Source: Proales similis
Lineage: Eukaryota; Rotifera; Eurotatoria; Ploima; Proalidae
DNA length: 64,000 bases
NCBI GenBank assembly: GCA_019059635.1
Contig: JAGVRJ010000013.1
Coordinates: 1,240,001 to 1,304,000, forward strand
Direction: 5' to 3'
The translations under genes and the position numbers were made by a program. The stretch's first letter is position 1, and every line of letters begins with the position of its first letter. The notes beneath the pieces are model-generated. The model saw nothing but the letters and a program-made list of their open reading frames with translations. It ran no database searches and was not told the DNA's origin. Positions 43,053 to 53,010 of the stretch are shown piece after piece.

Positions 43053-44222
43053 ATGAATCAAATGATAAAAGTGATCTTGTTGAGCAGTCTGGCGCTTTGC
43101 GCCAGCGCCGCCTCTGTCAAACTGCCCAGAATTGGTTGCCGAGACCAGAATAACAATCTAATTGACTGGTTCACTCTGTACAAACTGCCCAAGCAGAGTG
43201 AAAACACCTTCAGTCCATTCATCAAGCTCGGCTCTGCCTACACTTACATGAGCGACAACTTCAAGAGCTGGACTCTGTCCAACAAGGTCATCACCGATCC
43301 GACATCGCATCCGGGCAACACGCTTCGCGTTCTGTACGAAACTGACTTTAGCAAGAATCCAGAGATCGGCTACGTGCTTTATAACGATCAGGCATTCGGC
43401 TCGGACAAGGGCAATCGCGCTCACGCCAAGGGCATCATAATCTTCGACAAAGACACTGCCGTCTGGATGACGCACAGTATTCCCGAGTTCCCTCTCATTC
43501 CCGACTTTGCCAAATCGGTTCAGTATTACATTGACTCGAGCCAGCTGAAATACGGCCAGTCGATGATCTGCTTGACCATGCCCTTCTCCGAGCTGAGCAA
43601 GATTGGCAATCAGCTGTTGTATGCCTGGCCTCAGGTCTACAGCTCGTACGTGCCCAAATCGCTCGAGCAGAATCCAGTGCTTCGTCAGCTCTCTGAGGTC
43701 ATCGCTGACATTCGCTATGTTAAATACGAGGGCTCTTGGGCCTCGAAAAGCTATTTGCCTCCGAACAACCAGTGGTTCAATATGGAGAAGCTGAGAACCA
43801 GAAACAATAAGGAATTCATGACCTTCTACAAGAACACCGAGTTCTTGGACGATTTGTACGCCGGCTTCCTTGCCAACTTCACCCAGAGCGAGTTCATGAC
43901 CGAGACGTGGAGCAACGGCGTCGGCAACTTGCCCTCCAACTGCACCATCGACTTTCCGGTCTACAACATCAAGAACATAAAATTCGACAATTTGGCCACC
44001 ACATTCACAGTGAACTCAGACCACAGCAAATGGGCAGTGAGCATGCCCAAGACCAAGTCCTCGCCGGTGTTTGCCTGCGTCGGCGACATTAACCGCCAGA
44101 AGAGCCAGTACGAGCGCGGAGGCGGCACCATCTGCTTCAACAACGACGTGGACGTCTGGAGGTCGTATCACGACATTGTCGAAGAAGTCGAGTCTTGCCA
44201 GCGCCACTGTGAGTCTCAGTAA
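43053..44222 (+). CDS. DNASE2: Deoxyribonuclease II
   Basis: Lysosomal or secreted acid endonuclease that degrades engulfed or dietary DNA without metal ions. Intronless, 389 residues, close to the usual 350-390. Signal peptide: MNQMIKVILLSSLALCASAA. The mature start has the family phrase IGCRDQNNNLIDWFTLYKLP. Both catalytic HxK motifs are present: AHAKGIIIFD near residue 124 and DHSKWAVS near residue 323. Other DNase II landmarks: GYVLYNDQ, TAVWMTHSIPEFP, QSMICLTMPF, ACVGDINRQKSQYERGGGTI, and C-terminal VDVWRSYHDIV. Sequons include NFT and NCT. AATAAA at 44279. Some DNase II paralogues are secreted in digestive or venom fluids; nothing here shows which applies. Confidence 0.95.
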   Translation: MNQMIKVILLSSLALCASAASVKLPRIGCRDQNNNLIDWFTLYKLPKQSENTFSPFIKLGSAYTYMSDNFKSWTLSNKVITDPTSHPGNTLRVLYETDFSKNPEIGYVLYNDQAFGSDKGNRAHAKGIIIFDKDTAVWMTHSIPEFPLIPDFAKSVQYYIDSSQLKYGQSMICLTMPFSELSKIGNQLLYAWPQVYSSYVPKSLEQNPVLRQLSEVIADIRYVKYEGSWASKSYLPPNNQWFNMEKLRTRNNKEFMTFYKNTEFLDDLYAGFLANFTQSEFMTETWSNGVGNLPSNCTIDFPVYNIKNIKFDNLATTFTVNSDHSKWAVSMPKTKSSPVFACVGDINRQKSQYERGGGTICFNNDVDVWRSYHDIVEEVESCQRHCESQ

Positions 44223-44373
44223 TCTCCCAATTTTTCACCCACCAGCTTTTCGGGCTTTTCATCGACTAGACAAAAAACAATAAATAAAAACGAACATTAA
44301 AATCTGCTCGTTATTCTTCAATTTCAGTTAACAACAACAAAAGTCTCAAGCTACTTGAGATCGGGTTCAAGGT

Positions 44374-44959
44374 CTAGCCGATGAATAGGCCCTCGATGGG
44401 CAGGCAACGGCTTCCCTCTTGACTGTACGGACTGCCGACACAGGCGACTTTGGTCCTTTTACTGCCCGAGCGTTTGCCTTCTTTAAAATTTGTCCATTTA
44501 AATTAGTTTTTGTTCAATTGAATGAAAGAGCGTTCGATTGTTTACTTACGCAACAGTGCTGTTGAAATCTCGCAGTCCTTGGTCAAACAGTTTATGCTGT
44601 TGGCGTCCAAAAAGCTGGGAATAAAACGATTGAGAAGAGCGAGTCGCTTGAATAAGTTGATTTGATGTGGAGCGAGCTCTTCCTTTTTCTGCTCCGACTT
44701 GACATGGAAAATGGAAAAAACAAGAGACGGTTGGCTCCAGTTAATTGTGAGAACGAATTCATTTGAAAATAGCAGAAACCTGATCGAGATCAGAGAATTG
44801 GCTGCTGCCAAGCTGCGAGTGAATATACAATGTTGAGCAGCGTCCGTTTGAATTTGCTTCACACTCGACCATTAATGGCGTTTGCTTTGAGAACGGCTGC
44901 GCCTGCATTGAATGTATGGCCCAAAAGACGACCATCAAAATTGATCCGATTCGACTCAT
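44374..44959 (-). CDS. Six-cysteine secreted protein, candidate prohormone
   Basis: Three exons join in phase (44959-44780, 44697-44550, 44480-44374), 144 residues. The signal peptide is MSRIGSILMVVFWAIHSMQA. The mature part has six Cys in three pairs: ECEANSNGRCS; NCLTKDCEIS; ACVGSPYSQEGSRCLPIEG. Between the first and second pair lies LFKR, and after the second LLQGKRSGSKR. KR, GKR and SKR are candidate prohormone-convertase sites, and GKR would leave an amidated C-terminus, so a peptide from LALLNR to LLQ-amide is possible. I could not match it to calcitonin/DH31, CART, insulin, ELH or neurophysin by eye. A secreted defence or matrix peptide is the alternative. A TATA box lies about 95 bases upstream. 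It is convergent with DNase II. Confidence 0.72.
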
Positions 44960-45051
44960 TTCTTATAATGTTGCCTCGATGACTAGCAGCGAGAAATAAA
45001 TTTTTAAAATCGTTTGTCACTTTGCTGAAACAGAGAGAGAGAGAGAGCTCC

Positions 45052-45059
45052 ATTTATAC
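45052..45059 (-). promoter_or_regulatory. TATA box of the six-cysteine peptide gene
   Basis: On the minus strand GTATAAAT lies about 95 bases before the ATG at 44959 and is followed by a (CT)8 tract (45032-45049). Arrangement fits a TATA core promoter with a pyrimidine-rich start region. Confidence 0.6.
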
Positions 45060-45133
45060 CCATTCGAAACGGACCTGTCTGAATATTGAAAAAAGGCCTT
45101 GCCAATATTTCACTCGTTTATTAAATTTTCATT

Positions 45134-46209
45134 TCAAGAGCACGCTTTAGAAGTGCGTATGAATTTCGATTGAATGAACACTCGGGGCACTCGGAGATTT
45201 TCTTTAATATTCACCGTCTCGCGGAACACAAATTCATTTGCCACCATTTGAAACAAGCCCGGCGAGCAGAGAGGCGGCGAAGAATCAGGTGGCTGAGAGC
45301 TGTCTGAAAGTTGCTGCGTGGGATTGTGACCACTCGAGAAAAGGGCGTCAATCTCGTCGAGTGTGAAATAAAACGTGCGCGTGCCATCCTGACGCATGTA
45401 GAACCTCTCGCCGAGCTTGTGGCCAGGAGAGAATCGAATCATCGAGTAGTCGTTCACAGCGTAGTCACGAATCAACAAGCATCCGCCCGGTTTGAGAACC
45501 TTTCAATCGGAAGCGAATTGAATAGCGGAACGTCCTTTTTTCCCGATTGCTAATAAATACTGCCAAATGAGCCTACCTGAGCAATATTGGCTGCTGCTTG
45601 ACTCATCTTGCTCGGATGGATGGCGGAGAGAACGAATATCAGAGTAATGACGTCCATTTTCACATTTTCCGGAATATTCAAGGCCAGCGAGCCGGCTTCG
45701 GTTATGTCACAAACGAACGCCATGCATCGCAATGGATCGTAATCAGGATTCGCTTTTAAAATGTTGATTGCGTTGTTTGAAAAGTCACAGGCGTAGACGA
45801 AGCAGTTGAGATTTTGCTTGATGAGCGGAAATATGAAATTGCCGACGCCGCAGCCGATCTCAAGCAAATTTGTCGTTTGGCTCGTGTCTGCTTGTCTCAG
45901 TTCTTCGAACTCTCTAAAAGTCCAGTAGCGATCCTTGAAGAATTTGTCCTTGTTTCGTCTGTAGAACAAATCCCAGTTCTTTTTGGCCTCTATTTCGAGC
46001 TTGTTGCGCTTGAATTCGCCGACCAGATGAACATCGCTGGCCAGCTTTTGCTTTTCCTCCTCGCTCAGAGGGCGAATTTCGTGTCCCTTTTGCTGCAGCT
46101 CTTCTAACTTGACTAAACACATTGACTGATTGAAATTGTGAAATTCCGCTACCCGCTCTTTCGACTCACCTTCACTTGACTGCTCTGATTTGCCTTCTTG
46201 GCCACTCAT
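45134..46209 (-). CDS. METTL6: tRNA m3C32 methyltransferase
   Basis: SAM-dependent methyltransferase that makes 3-methylcytidine at position 32 of tRNA-Ser with seryl-tRNA synthetase. Two exons joined at NIAQ/VLKPGG in phase. Landmarks: KNWDLFYRRNKDKFFKDRYW; motif I LLEIGCGVGNFIFPLI; VYACDFSNNAI; MAFVCDIT; VITLIFVLSAIHPSKM; LLIRDYAVNDYSMIRF; KLGERFYMRQDGTRTFYFT; and the C-terminal VFRETVNIKENLRVPRVFIQ. The C-terminal block distinguishes METTL6 from METTL2/8. An insertion rich in Ser/Pro/Gln sits between the DGTR motif and the last block. Minus-strand AATAAA at 45117. It is head to head with slingshot over 451 bases. Confidence 0.93.
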
Positions 46210-46660
46210 CTAGCCAAAAATCAAATCAATATTTGAGGTCATTTTGAATAGATTGATGGCAACTGTTGAGTACGTACCACCGTACCGTGTGTGTTTGTGT
46301 GTGTATGTGTGCGCGCGCGCAGTGGTTGGCTCGTTTGCTCGCTCGTCGTTGCTTCGCATATGCCTTTCTCTGAGCCCCTCCCTCCCTGCCTGGTGCTCCT
46401 ACCCCTCCGTCTCTCTCTCTCTCTCTCTCTCTCTTATTCGTTCAACATATGCTGCGCCCGTCCAAGTTTGCAAGCATTCATAATGCGCCGCCGAGCGCCG
46501 GCTCGCGCAAATACACAATCGTCAATGATGGTGGCGGTGGGCTTGGCTAGGCGCATTCACTGCGTTTTAGGTGGCGGCCTAGGGTCAATCTGATCGAATT
46601 GTTGCCAACTTTAGATGCATTTATCGTTTCATAGCTGAATGGAAGTGTGAGCGTAGCGTC
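46210..46660. repeat. Head-to-head spacer with (GT)n and (TC)n tracts
   Basis: The shared upstream region of METTL6 and slingshot holds a GT-rich run grading into (GC)n (about 46289-46321) and a (TC)n tract at about 46411-46434. No coding frame was accepted. Confidence 0.6.
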
Positions 46661-48934
46661 ATGTCACTGCTCACTGTGCAACGAAGCCCCAAGACGTCGC
46701 TGCAGTCGAACGGCAAGCTAGCATGGACCGGTCTGCTGCTCGACGGAAACAAGCTGAAGCAAGAGCGGCGCGAAGAACCCAAGCGAGACCTGAAATATTT
46801 CACAATCACCAAGTTTAGGACACTTGACAAATGGGTGAATGCTTCCAGAAGTCATTTGGCGTCTAAATTCGCCGACTCGCCTGATGGCGGCCGAATGAGC
46901 GCTCAGTTCGCCGAGAAGAAGTGCAAACCCAAGCAACTTGTGGAGAAATACTTTGTCCTCAAAGATGCGGCGCTCATTCTCACACATCGTTCAATACTGA
47001 ACCCGACCGAGACAAGAAGCGAAGCGGCCGGCCACATGCCACAGGCGGCTTCTTTTCAAAGTGGCGACAATGCGGTCGAGAGCCGCACTGATATTCTTGC
47101 TCATCTGCAGTCGATGATCGCTCTGATTCGGCCCGAGGACACGATCATCGTGGCAGTTAAACTGAGCAGCTACTGGCTGGACAAGATCAGATATTTGGTG
47201 ATTGTGGAGAACGTGAACCAGGACGGGTGGCTGGAGAACGCCGTGCTGGGCGTCGATGTGATCGAGGGCAAAAAGAGCGACCAGAGCACATCGTACAGCT
47301 GTAGACTGGGCCTGGTGTTGCCCATCTACGCCAACAGCGAGATAAGTCTAAACGGAGACGGCGGCTTTGTATTCAAATCGCATCATTCAACGCACATTTT
47401 CAAGCCGGTCTCTATTCAGGCAATGTGGTCAGCCTATCAGTACTTGCACAAGGCGTTCGTGCAGGCGCGCAAGACGAGATCCTACTCGATAAGCAGTTTG
47501 AACTCGGCCTCGTCTGCTGTGTATGGCGCCAGTCGACAGTGGACCGACTACTACTCTTCGCTGATACCAAAAAGAGACGCAGACAAGCGCCAGAACGAAT
47601 GGTTCGAGAAGCAGGAGCGCTCCGCGCAACGCGAAGACTTCACCACGCCCTATTTCGACTGTCTGAAGTTGTGCAAGGAAAAGGAAGAGGTCGGAGTTAG
47701 GATAAAGGAAAAGCTGAAAGAGCTGATGATCAGCTGCAAGGACGACTACGGCTCAATGAGCAGCATCCACATCAGAGCCATTCTGGAGCAAGAGCTCAAC
47801 CTCAAGCTGGACGATTTCAAAAAGTTCATCGACGCCACCATATTTCAATATTACAACCAGTTTATCGAGTCGGCCACCCAAATACTGCCCTACTTGTACT
47901 TGGGCACCGAGTGGAACGCGTCCGACTATGACGCCCTGCTCGGCAACAACATCACACACATAATAAACGTGAGCAGCGAAGTGGACAACTTTTTTGGTGA
48001 CACGCTCGTCTACTTGAACATCCGAGTGGCCGACCGAGAGGACACCGACCTGCTCAAGGAGTTTGATCGAACCAACCGATTTATTCAGGAGGCGCGCGAG
48101 TCGGGCAAGAGCTGTCTCGTTCACTGCAAGATGGGCGTGAGCCGCTCGGCGTCCGTCATTCTCGCTTACCTGATGAAAGAGCTCGACATGAACTACACAG
48201 AAGCTTATTGCTTTGTGAAGCAGAAGCGCAGCTGCATAAAGCCCAACGACGGCTTCTTGCGTCAGCTCAGCTGCTACGAGTCGATTCTGAACGCGCACAA
48301 GGCGAAAGACAACATATTCAAGACGACGAGCTCGTGTGCGAGTCTGAACAACGAGACTGCAGCCAAGCAACAACAACAAGCGGCCAGTGCGGCGACCACT
48401 GGAACCGTGCGCAATGTGGTTCAGCGAATAAACAGCAACGCACAGCTCGACGTGTCAAACAGATCGGCCACTCTGAAGCGCGCCAAGAGCCATCTGATGA
48501 GACGAGAGCTCGAGCCTGACCCCAAGCCGGCACGAGTTAGCTTCTACCTCGACTTGCCAGGAGCTCAATTTGATGTGAACGAAATACGCAATAAATACGA
48601 AGAGAAAAAGAGCTCCGGGCACATTCGAAGCAAAAGCAATGACGTCCAGCCAGGTCAGATGTCAGACGAGTTGAGGGCGCAGAATAGACTGTCGTCGTCG
48701 AGCGAGAATGCCGGCCCGACTCTGCATGCCAACTGGTCAGTGCCGTGCGGACTGGTCAAGCGTCAGGTCGAGTCGATAAATTTCAATTCAAAGCCGTTTT
48801 CAGTCGTCGAAGGACGCCAATCTTCGCCCAACTCAATCGACTCTATTGAACTAGTCAAGTTGATGGCAATCTCGTCCGACTTTAAACGATTTAAAGGAAC
48901 CCAGGCAAGCGAGCAGACAATTCAAATCAAGTAG
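46661..48934 (+). CDS. SSH: Slingshot protein phosphatase
   Basis: Dual-specificity phosphatase that reactivates cofilin by removing the inhibitory N-terminal phosphate and so promotes actin turnover. Intronless, 757 residues. It starts MSLLTVQRSPKTSLQS, like the VTLQRSPT start of other slingshots. The SSH-N domain runs through EKYFVLKDAALILTH, IALIRPEDTIIVAVKL, SLNGDGGFVFKS and FKPVSIQAMWSAYQYLHKAF. A DEK_C-like domain follows (SSIHIRAILEQELNLKLDDF). The catalytic domain has LYLGTEWNASDYDALLGNNI, INVSSEVDNFF, and the P-loop VHCKMGVSRSASV with Cys near residue 489. The tail is low-complexity with a polyQ run and LKRAKSHLMRRELEP. Domain set is complete; an F-actin/14-3-3 tail is much shorter than in vertebrates. 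Confidence 0.95.
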   Translation: MSLLTVQRSPKTSLQSNGKLAWTGLLLDGNKLKQERREEPKRDLKYFTITKFRTLDKWVNASRSHLASKFADSPDGGRMSAQFAEKKCKPKQLVEKYFVLKDAALILTHRSILNPTETRSEAAGHMPQAASFQSGDNAVESRTDILAHLQSMIALIRPEDTIIVAVKLSSYWLDKIRYLVIVENVNQDGWLENAVLGVDVIEGKKSDQSTSYSCRLGLVLPIYANSEISLNGDGGFVFKSHHSTHIFKPVSIQAMWSAYQYLHKAFVQARKTRSYSISSLNSASSAVYGASRQWTDYYSSLIPKRDADKRQNEWFEKQERSAQREDFTTPYFDCLKLCKEKEEVGVRIKEKLKELMISCKDDYGSMSSIHIRAILEQELNLKLDDFKKFIDATIFQYYNQFIESATQILPYLYLGTEWNASDYDALLGNNITHIINVSSEVDNFFGDTLVYLNIRVADREDTDLLKEFDRTNRFIQEARESGKSCLVHCKMGVSRSASVILAYLMKELDMNYTEAYCFVKQKRSCIKPNDGFLRQLSCYESILNAHKAKDNIFKTTSSCASLNNETAAKQQQQAASAATTGTVRNVVQRINSNAQLDVSNRSATLKRAKSHLMRRELEPDPKPARVSFYLDLPGAQFDVNEIRNKYEEKKSSGHIRSKSNDVQPGQMSDELRAQNRLSSSSENAGPTLHANWSVPCGLVKRQVESINFNSKPFSVVEGRQSSPNSIDSIELVKLMAISSDFKRFKGTQASEQTIQIK

Positions 48935-49851
48935 TGTGCGCTCCTGCTCTTAGTCAGTCTCTCTTGTGGCCGGGATCACAAGTCATCCAAGTCTGGGCTG
49001 CGATTCTCAGCCGACGTCCGCCACTGTTGCCGAATTCTTCTTTGATTGCTTTGATTCGCATTCGATTTTCGTTCAATATCTTTGCTTCAGTTTCTTTATT
49101 AGCCCGGTACAGTTCGAATCGTGTACATTTGCATGCTGACGTGCGAGTCGACCAGATGGTCAAGAGATGCGCCCTGTTGAATAGCTTCCTTTTTCTCTCT
49201 CTATCTGCCGTGTTTACGATTCAATTCGACTCGATTATTGATGATGCCATGTTTGCTTCAACTTAACATATCTGTCTCTTTCTATCTCTCGCTTCCTATT
49301 TTCTCTGTGTTTGATTTTTTATTTAAAAAGACTGTCGCTGTTCACTTTTGTCCTTCAGATGCTCTTAATAATAACAATAATAATATTGATAATGAAAATT
49401 AAAGTGATCGCAAGACTGTCACACTTGTTCTCTCAGGCTCTTCATTCTTGTCCGCTGCTCACTTGGTCGCTCGTTTTGTAATTTGGCTTCGTTTCCGTCT
49501 CACTTCGACTGCGCAATTATTCCGCTCATCCGATTTGAACGCTTCCAATTGGTAGAGAATAAAAAAATTTTTTTTTCTAAAATCAAAATCCAAGGCCGGG
49601 CGAGGGTTCCGCTTTTTTGCTAATGAGAAACACGTTGAGCTGCTTGTCTTTCGAGTAATTAAAACCATCTCGGAGAAGATGTCCCAAGCAAACAGTCGAA
49701 ATGTGATCGACTCGTCTCTCTTGATTCAGCGTGTTTGGATCAAATTTCTCATCAAACTTTTCTTGCACGCTCAAGTCTCAATTTGAAATTAAAAAAAAAC
49801 CTTCAATTTCGTCACCTTCTTGTGATACCGAACGCGATCGAGACGAAGAAA
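48935..49851. other. Spacer between slingshot and astacin
   Basis: Probably slingshot 3'UTR then astacin promoter. An AAT-rich microsatellite lies at about 49366-49392 and an A7T9 tract near 49561-49577. No coding exon supported. Confidence 0.45.
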
Positions 49852-50900
49852 ATGTTCAAGTCGATTTGGCTTATTTTTTCAATTCTGCCGGTTGCCTATC
49901 TGTGGCCGGTTATTGCGATAAATCGAAGAGAGCCGAGTCGGTGACTAAGCTGATGCATTCAAGCGCACAAAACGAATTGAAATGTTCTATTTGAAGCTCG
50001 TCTGGTTGAGTCGGACATTGCAGCGAGTGTAAGGCCGCTGTCTAATTCAGTATTTCGCAATTTCAACATCGAATCAATTCAAGGCCGCCGTTGGCCCGGT
50101 GGCGTCGTGCCGTTTGTGCTCGGCGACGACTTTGGTAACGTTTGACAGCCATTCATTTTTTCAATTAATGGTTCGACACAAGCAAGGCAGACAAAGAGGC
50201 GCGACAAGTCATTCTCGACGCAATGAAGCTTATCGAATCGCAAACTGACCAGTGCGTTCGCTTTGTCGAAATCCACGAACCCAAAGACTCTTATCTGGTG
50301 TTTGTTCGACACGACGGCTGCTGGTCTTGGGTACTGCTGTTCAATTCACTCGCAGAGTTAACAACCAATTCTGACCTGCTCTTTGAACTCTAGATCGGCA
50401 GCGCGGGCGGAGAGCAGTGGATCTCGTTGGGCGAAGGCTGCTTGAGGCGTTCGATTGTAGTGCACGAGCTGGTTCATGCGATTGGTAAACTCGATCAACG
50501 CGACAGTGAGTCCGATGGTGACCAATTGCCGTTCTAGGCTTCTGGCATGAGCAGAGTAGACCGGACCGAAACGATTTCATCCAAGTTGTCTGGGAGAACA
50601 TAAAGCCAAGTAAGCGATGATTTCCACTGCAATCACAGCTGCAAGCGCGGACTTGAATTGTTTACGCAAGATCATCTCGAGGACTTTGAGGAGCGCGCCG
50701 ACGCTGTTGAGACAAGAGGCATGCCGTACGACTTCTTCTCAATAATGCACTACCGCTTCAACGCATTCGCCATTGACGATCGCCTGCCGACAATATTGCC
50801 GCGCGACAATCGTGTCAATCCTCGCCTCATGGGCATTCGATCCAACCTCAGCCCGAACGATGTAAACAAGATCAAAGCCTACTACGAATGTGCGCTGTGA
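49852..50900 (+). CDS. Astacin-family metalloprotease
   Basis: Zinc endopeptidase of the M12A family. The first exon (49852-49941) encodes a signal peptide, MFKSIWLIFSILPVAYLWPV; using the acceptor before 50032 the frame continues PLSNSVFRNFNIESIQGRRW, so the prodomain is very short. The catalytic domain starts RRWPGGVVPFVLGDDF, followed by DKEARQVILDAMKLIESQTD and CVRFVEI. The active site VVHELVHAIG is split by an intron from FWHEQSRPDRNDF, giving HExxHxxGxxHE. The Met-turn is SIMHYRFNAFA. The C-terminal LSPNDVNKIKAYYEC ends the domain; no EGF, CUB or ShK follows. Six or so short exons. AATAAA at 50942, only 113 bases from the convergent Ro60 stop. Activation would need cleavage before the catalytic domain. 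Confidence 0.9.
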
Positions 50901-51012
50901 CACGAGTCAGCACTTGGCCACCAATCAGCGACTTGAAACAAAATAAAGCAGCAATGATGATAAAGATTAGCCGAGCGGCTAAAGATTAAAGAGCTTTATT
51001 GGTCACCCAAGT

Positions 51013-53010
51013 CTAGAATAGGCCTTTGAGATAGCTTTGAATTATACTGGGGTAATAGACGGGCAAGCCGCGCAGTTCGAGCATCGAGGAATGGTTGGGG
51101 TCGACTTGAGGCACGTCGAGCACACTGAGCGAGAGAACCAACAAACGAGCGTTGGCGTTCACTTCTTTGCGGTACTGCTTAAACAGCTCTTGGACTTGTT
51201 TGGGCTGCTCGGCGGGCATGTTGGTGAGCATCATGATTGTGTCATAGGCCTCTTTGCGTTCAATGATCGACTGAAACAGATTCTCCCATTTCACTGTGCC
51301 CGGATTCTGCCTGATCAGTTCGGTGAACACCGAGTTGAGGTCTTTGTCCAGGTTAACTTTCACCGGCTCCAAGTTTGTGTTGTTCAAGAGAAACAAATTT
51401 GAGTTGGCCTGCGATTTGTAGGCGCATTTCATGAGTATGGCCGCCGCTTGAAAAGGCGTTATAGAGACGTTCTTATGAATGGCCGCCTTGTTGGCGAACC
51501 AGGTGTTCATGCAGAGCAGACATTTAGAGTCGAGGGATTCCTGGTAGGCGAAACTCTCCTCGCACATCCACATCAATTTGTTCATGATCTCCATATTGGG
51601 CCGGTAGCTGCGCGAGGCCAGTGGACTTCGGCCACCTTTCGAGTAGATTTTGTGAATCGTGTACAGATAGATCGGATGGAAATTTCCCTCTTTGACCAAA
51701 TCGGTGCGGCCGAGTCTCGAGCAGATCAGCGCCTCGATGGCCGGAGTGACAAGTCGCTTCTTGGAAAAGTTGGTCAGTTTCTTCACCAGCTCGTTTATGT
51801 TCATGTTTCCGTTCTCGATCATGGCCTCGAGCACGCCCTCGCGCGAGAGCAGCTCCGAACTCAAATGCCAAACGTCAAACTGGCGCTTTTTGATCAACGG
51901 CAACGCATCCTCTGCGCAGTTGCTCTTTCTCAGCTGCTCAAAGTCTTTTATCAACTCGTAGCATTCTTCCAGCTGCTTGCGATCTCGGTCGTCAATCTCC
52001 AATGTGACAGCTATGGGCCCTTTCGATCTCTGAATAGTGTGCGTGAATTTGCCCGTTTGCTTGCGGCATGCTTCGGCCAGCTGGACAGCGTCGTTCCAGC
52101 CTCGAGTCGCATATTGAAGAACGAAATTGATCGCTGCGCTTGTGCTTTTCAAATGGCTGCACCTTAGCACGTCTTTGTGCTTCCAGCCGTTAGAGCGTCG
52201 GTCACGAAGCAACAGCAGAGCCAACTCGGTCGGCTTGAAGCGCAAGTACCAGCTGTTGATGGCCCGTCGATGAGCTCGGCCCCAGCCTTTGTGACGATTA
52301 GGCGCATTTCGTTTCTCTTTTTTCTTCTCATCGCCGCTCTCTTCTTTCTTGTCGGTCGCATTTTCGGTTTCACTTGGCTTCGGTGCTTCGGCCGACTTGA
52401 GTCGAATGTTGGTAGCACTCGAAGAAATCAGCTTCTGAGCGGTTGGCTGGTCACCGTTTTCACTCTTTGCAATCTTGTCTTGACTCGGCCCGGGCAATCT
52501 TAGTTGACTTGCGCTCGAAATGCGCTCGATAATGACCTTTTCGGCGCTTGACGAAGGCCGTGCAGTTGGAGTGGGCGGTTTGTTTCGCTTAGACAGCAGT
52601 GAGCCCGGACGGCTGGACTGGCTAACTATCGGCTTGACGGCCTTCTTGCTGGCCAAAGTACTGATCAATGAGTTGATCTGTTGACATGAGTTCAAAAAAA
52701 TGAACATCTCAGAGGACTGGGGACAAATGTCTGGAAAGATTGCGTAGGCGGCCGCTTTAGTTTTCGAATCGGAGAATCGAGCGCAAGTGGCCAATGCGTC
52801 GATCAGATGGCTTTTATTGCAGCCTTTCAAGTGCTGGTTGACTTGTTTGATCAGCTCGATCACTGCCAAGCCGTGTCCGCTCTCAATCAGACCAATCAAT
52901 GAGGGCATGTTTTCCAGTTTGTTTATGCTGTTGAGCACCTCGATCTTTTCAAAACCGACATACAAAAAGCGTTTGACTGCCTCTATCCTCTTGGTGTTCA
53001 CCTCGTCCAT
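51013..53010 (-). CDS. RO60: Ro60/TROVE RNA-binding protein with degenerate vWA
   Basis: Ro60 is a ring-shaped protein that binds misfolded small RNAs and Y RNA. Intronless, 665 residues. N-terminal helical repeats (RFLYVGFEKIEVLNSINKL) are followed by a disordered Ser/Lys/Glu insertion at about residues 130-235, absent in human Ro60. The TROVE core then resumes with HKGWGRAHRRAINSWYLRF, NGWKHKDVLRCSHL, YATRGWND and IHPIYLY-type text, so the RNA-binding part looks intact. The C-terminal von Willebrand A domain keeps its position (SLDSKCLLCMNTWFANKAAI; PGTVKWENLF; IMMLTNMPAEQ) but the metal-site DxSxS reads NTWFA, and the later Asp is Asn. So the MIDAS is probably not functional. The minus-strand AATAAA lies 13 bases after the stop. 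Confidence 0.88.
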   Translation of the reverse strand: MDEVNTKRIEAVKRFLYVGFEKIEVLNSINKLENMPSLIGLIESGHGLAVIELIKQVNQHLKGCNKSHLIDALATCARFSDSKTKAAAYAIFPDICPQSSEMFIFLNSCQQINSLISTLASKKAVKPIVSQSSRPGSLLSKRNKPPTPTARPSSSAEKVIIERISSASQLRLPGPSQDKIAKSENGDQPTAQKLISSSATNIRLKSAEAPKPSETENATDKKEESGDEKKKEKRNAPNRHKGWGRAHRRAINSWYLRFKPTELALLLLRDRRSNGWKHKDVLRCSHLKSTSAAINFVLQYATRGWNDAVQLAEACRKQTGKFTHTIQRSKGPIAVTLEIDDRDRKQLEECYELIKDFEQLRKSNCAEDALPLIKKRQFDVWHLSSELLSREGVLEAMIENGNMNINELVKKLTNFSKKRLVTPAIEALICSRLGRTDLVKEGNFHPIYLYTIHKIYSKGGRSPLASRSYRPNMEIMNKLMWMCEESFAYQESLDSKCLLCMNTWFANKAAIHKNVSITPFQAAAILMKCAYKSQANSNLFLLNNTNLEPVKVNLDKDLNSVFTELIRQNPGTVKWENLFQSIIERKEAYDTIMMLTNMPAEQPKQVQELFKQYRKEVNANARLLVLSLSVLDVPQVDPNHSSMLELRGLPVYYPSIIQSYLKGLF

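Noticed and set aside
46595-46612. GTTGCCAAC upstream of slingshot as an X-box
   Set aside because: Only one half-site fits RYYNYY; the required RRNRAC half is missing at 1-3 bases spacing, and slingshot is not a ciliary gene.
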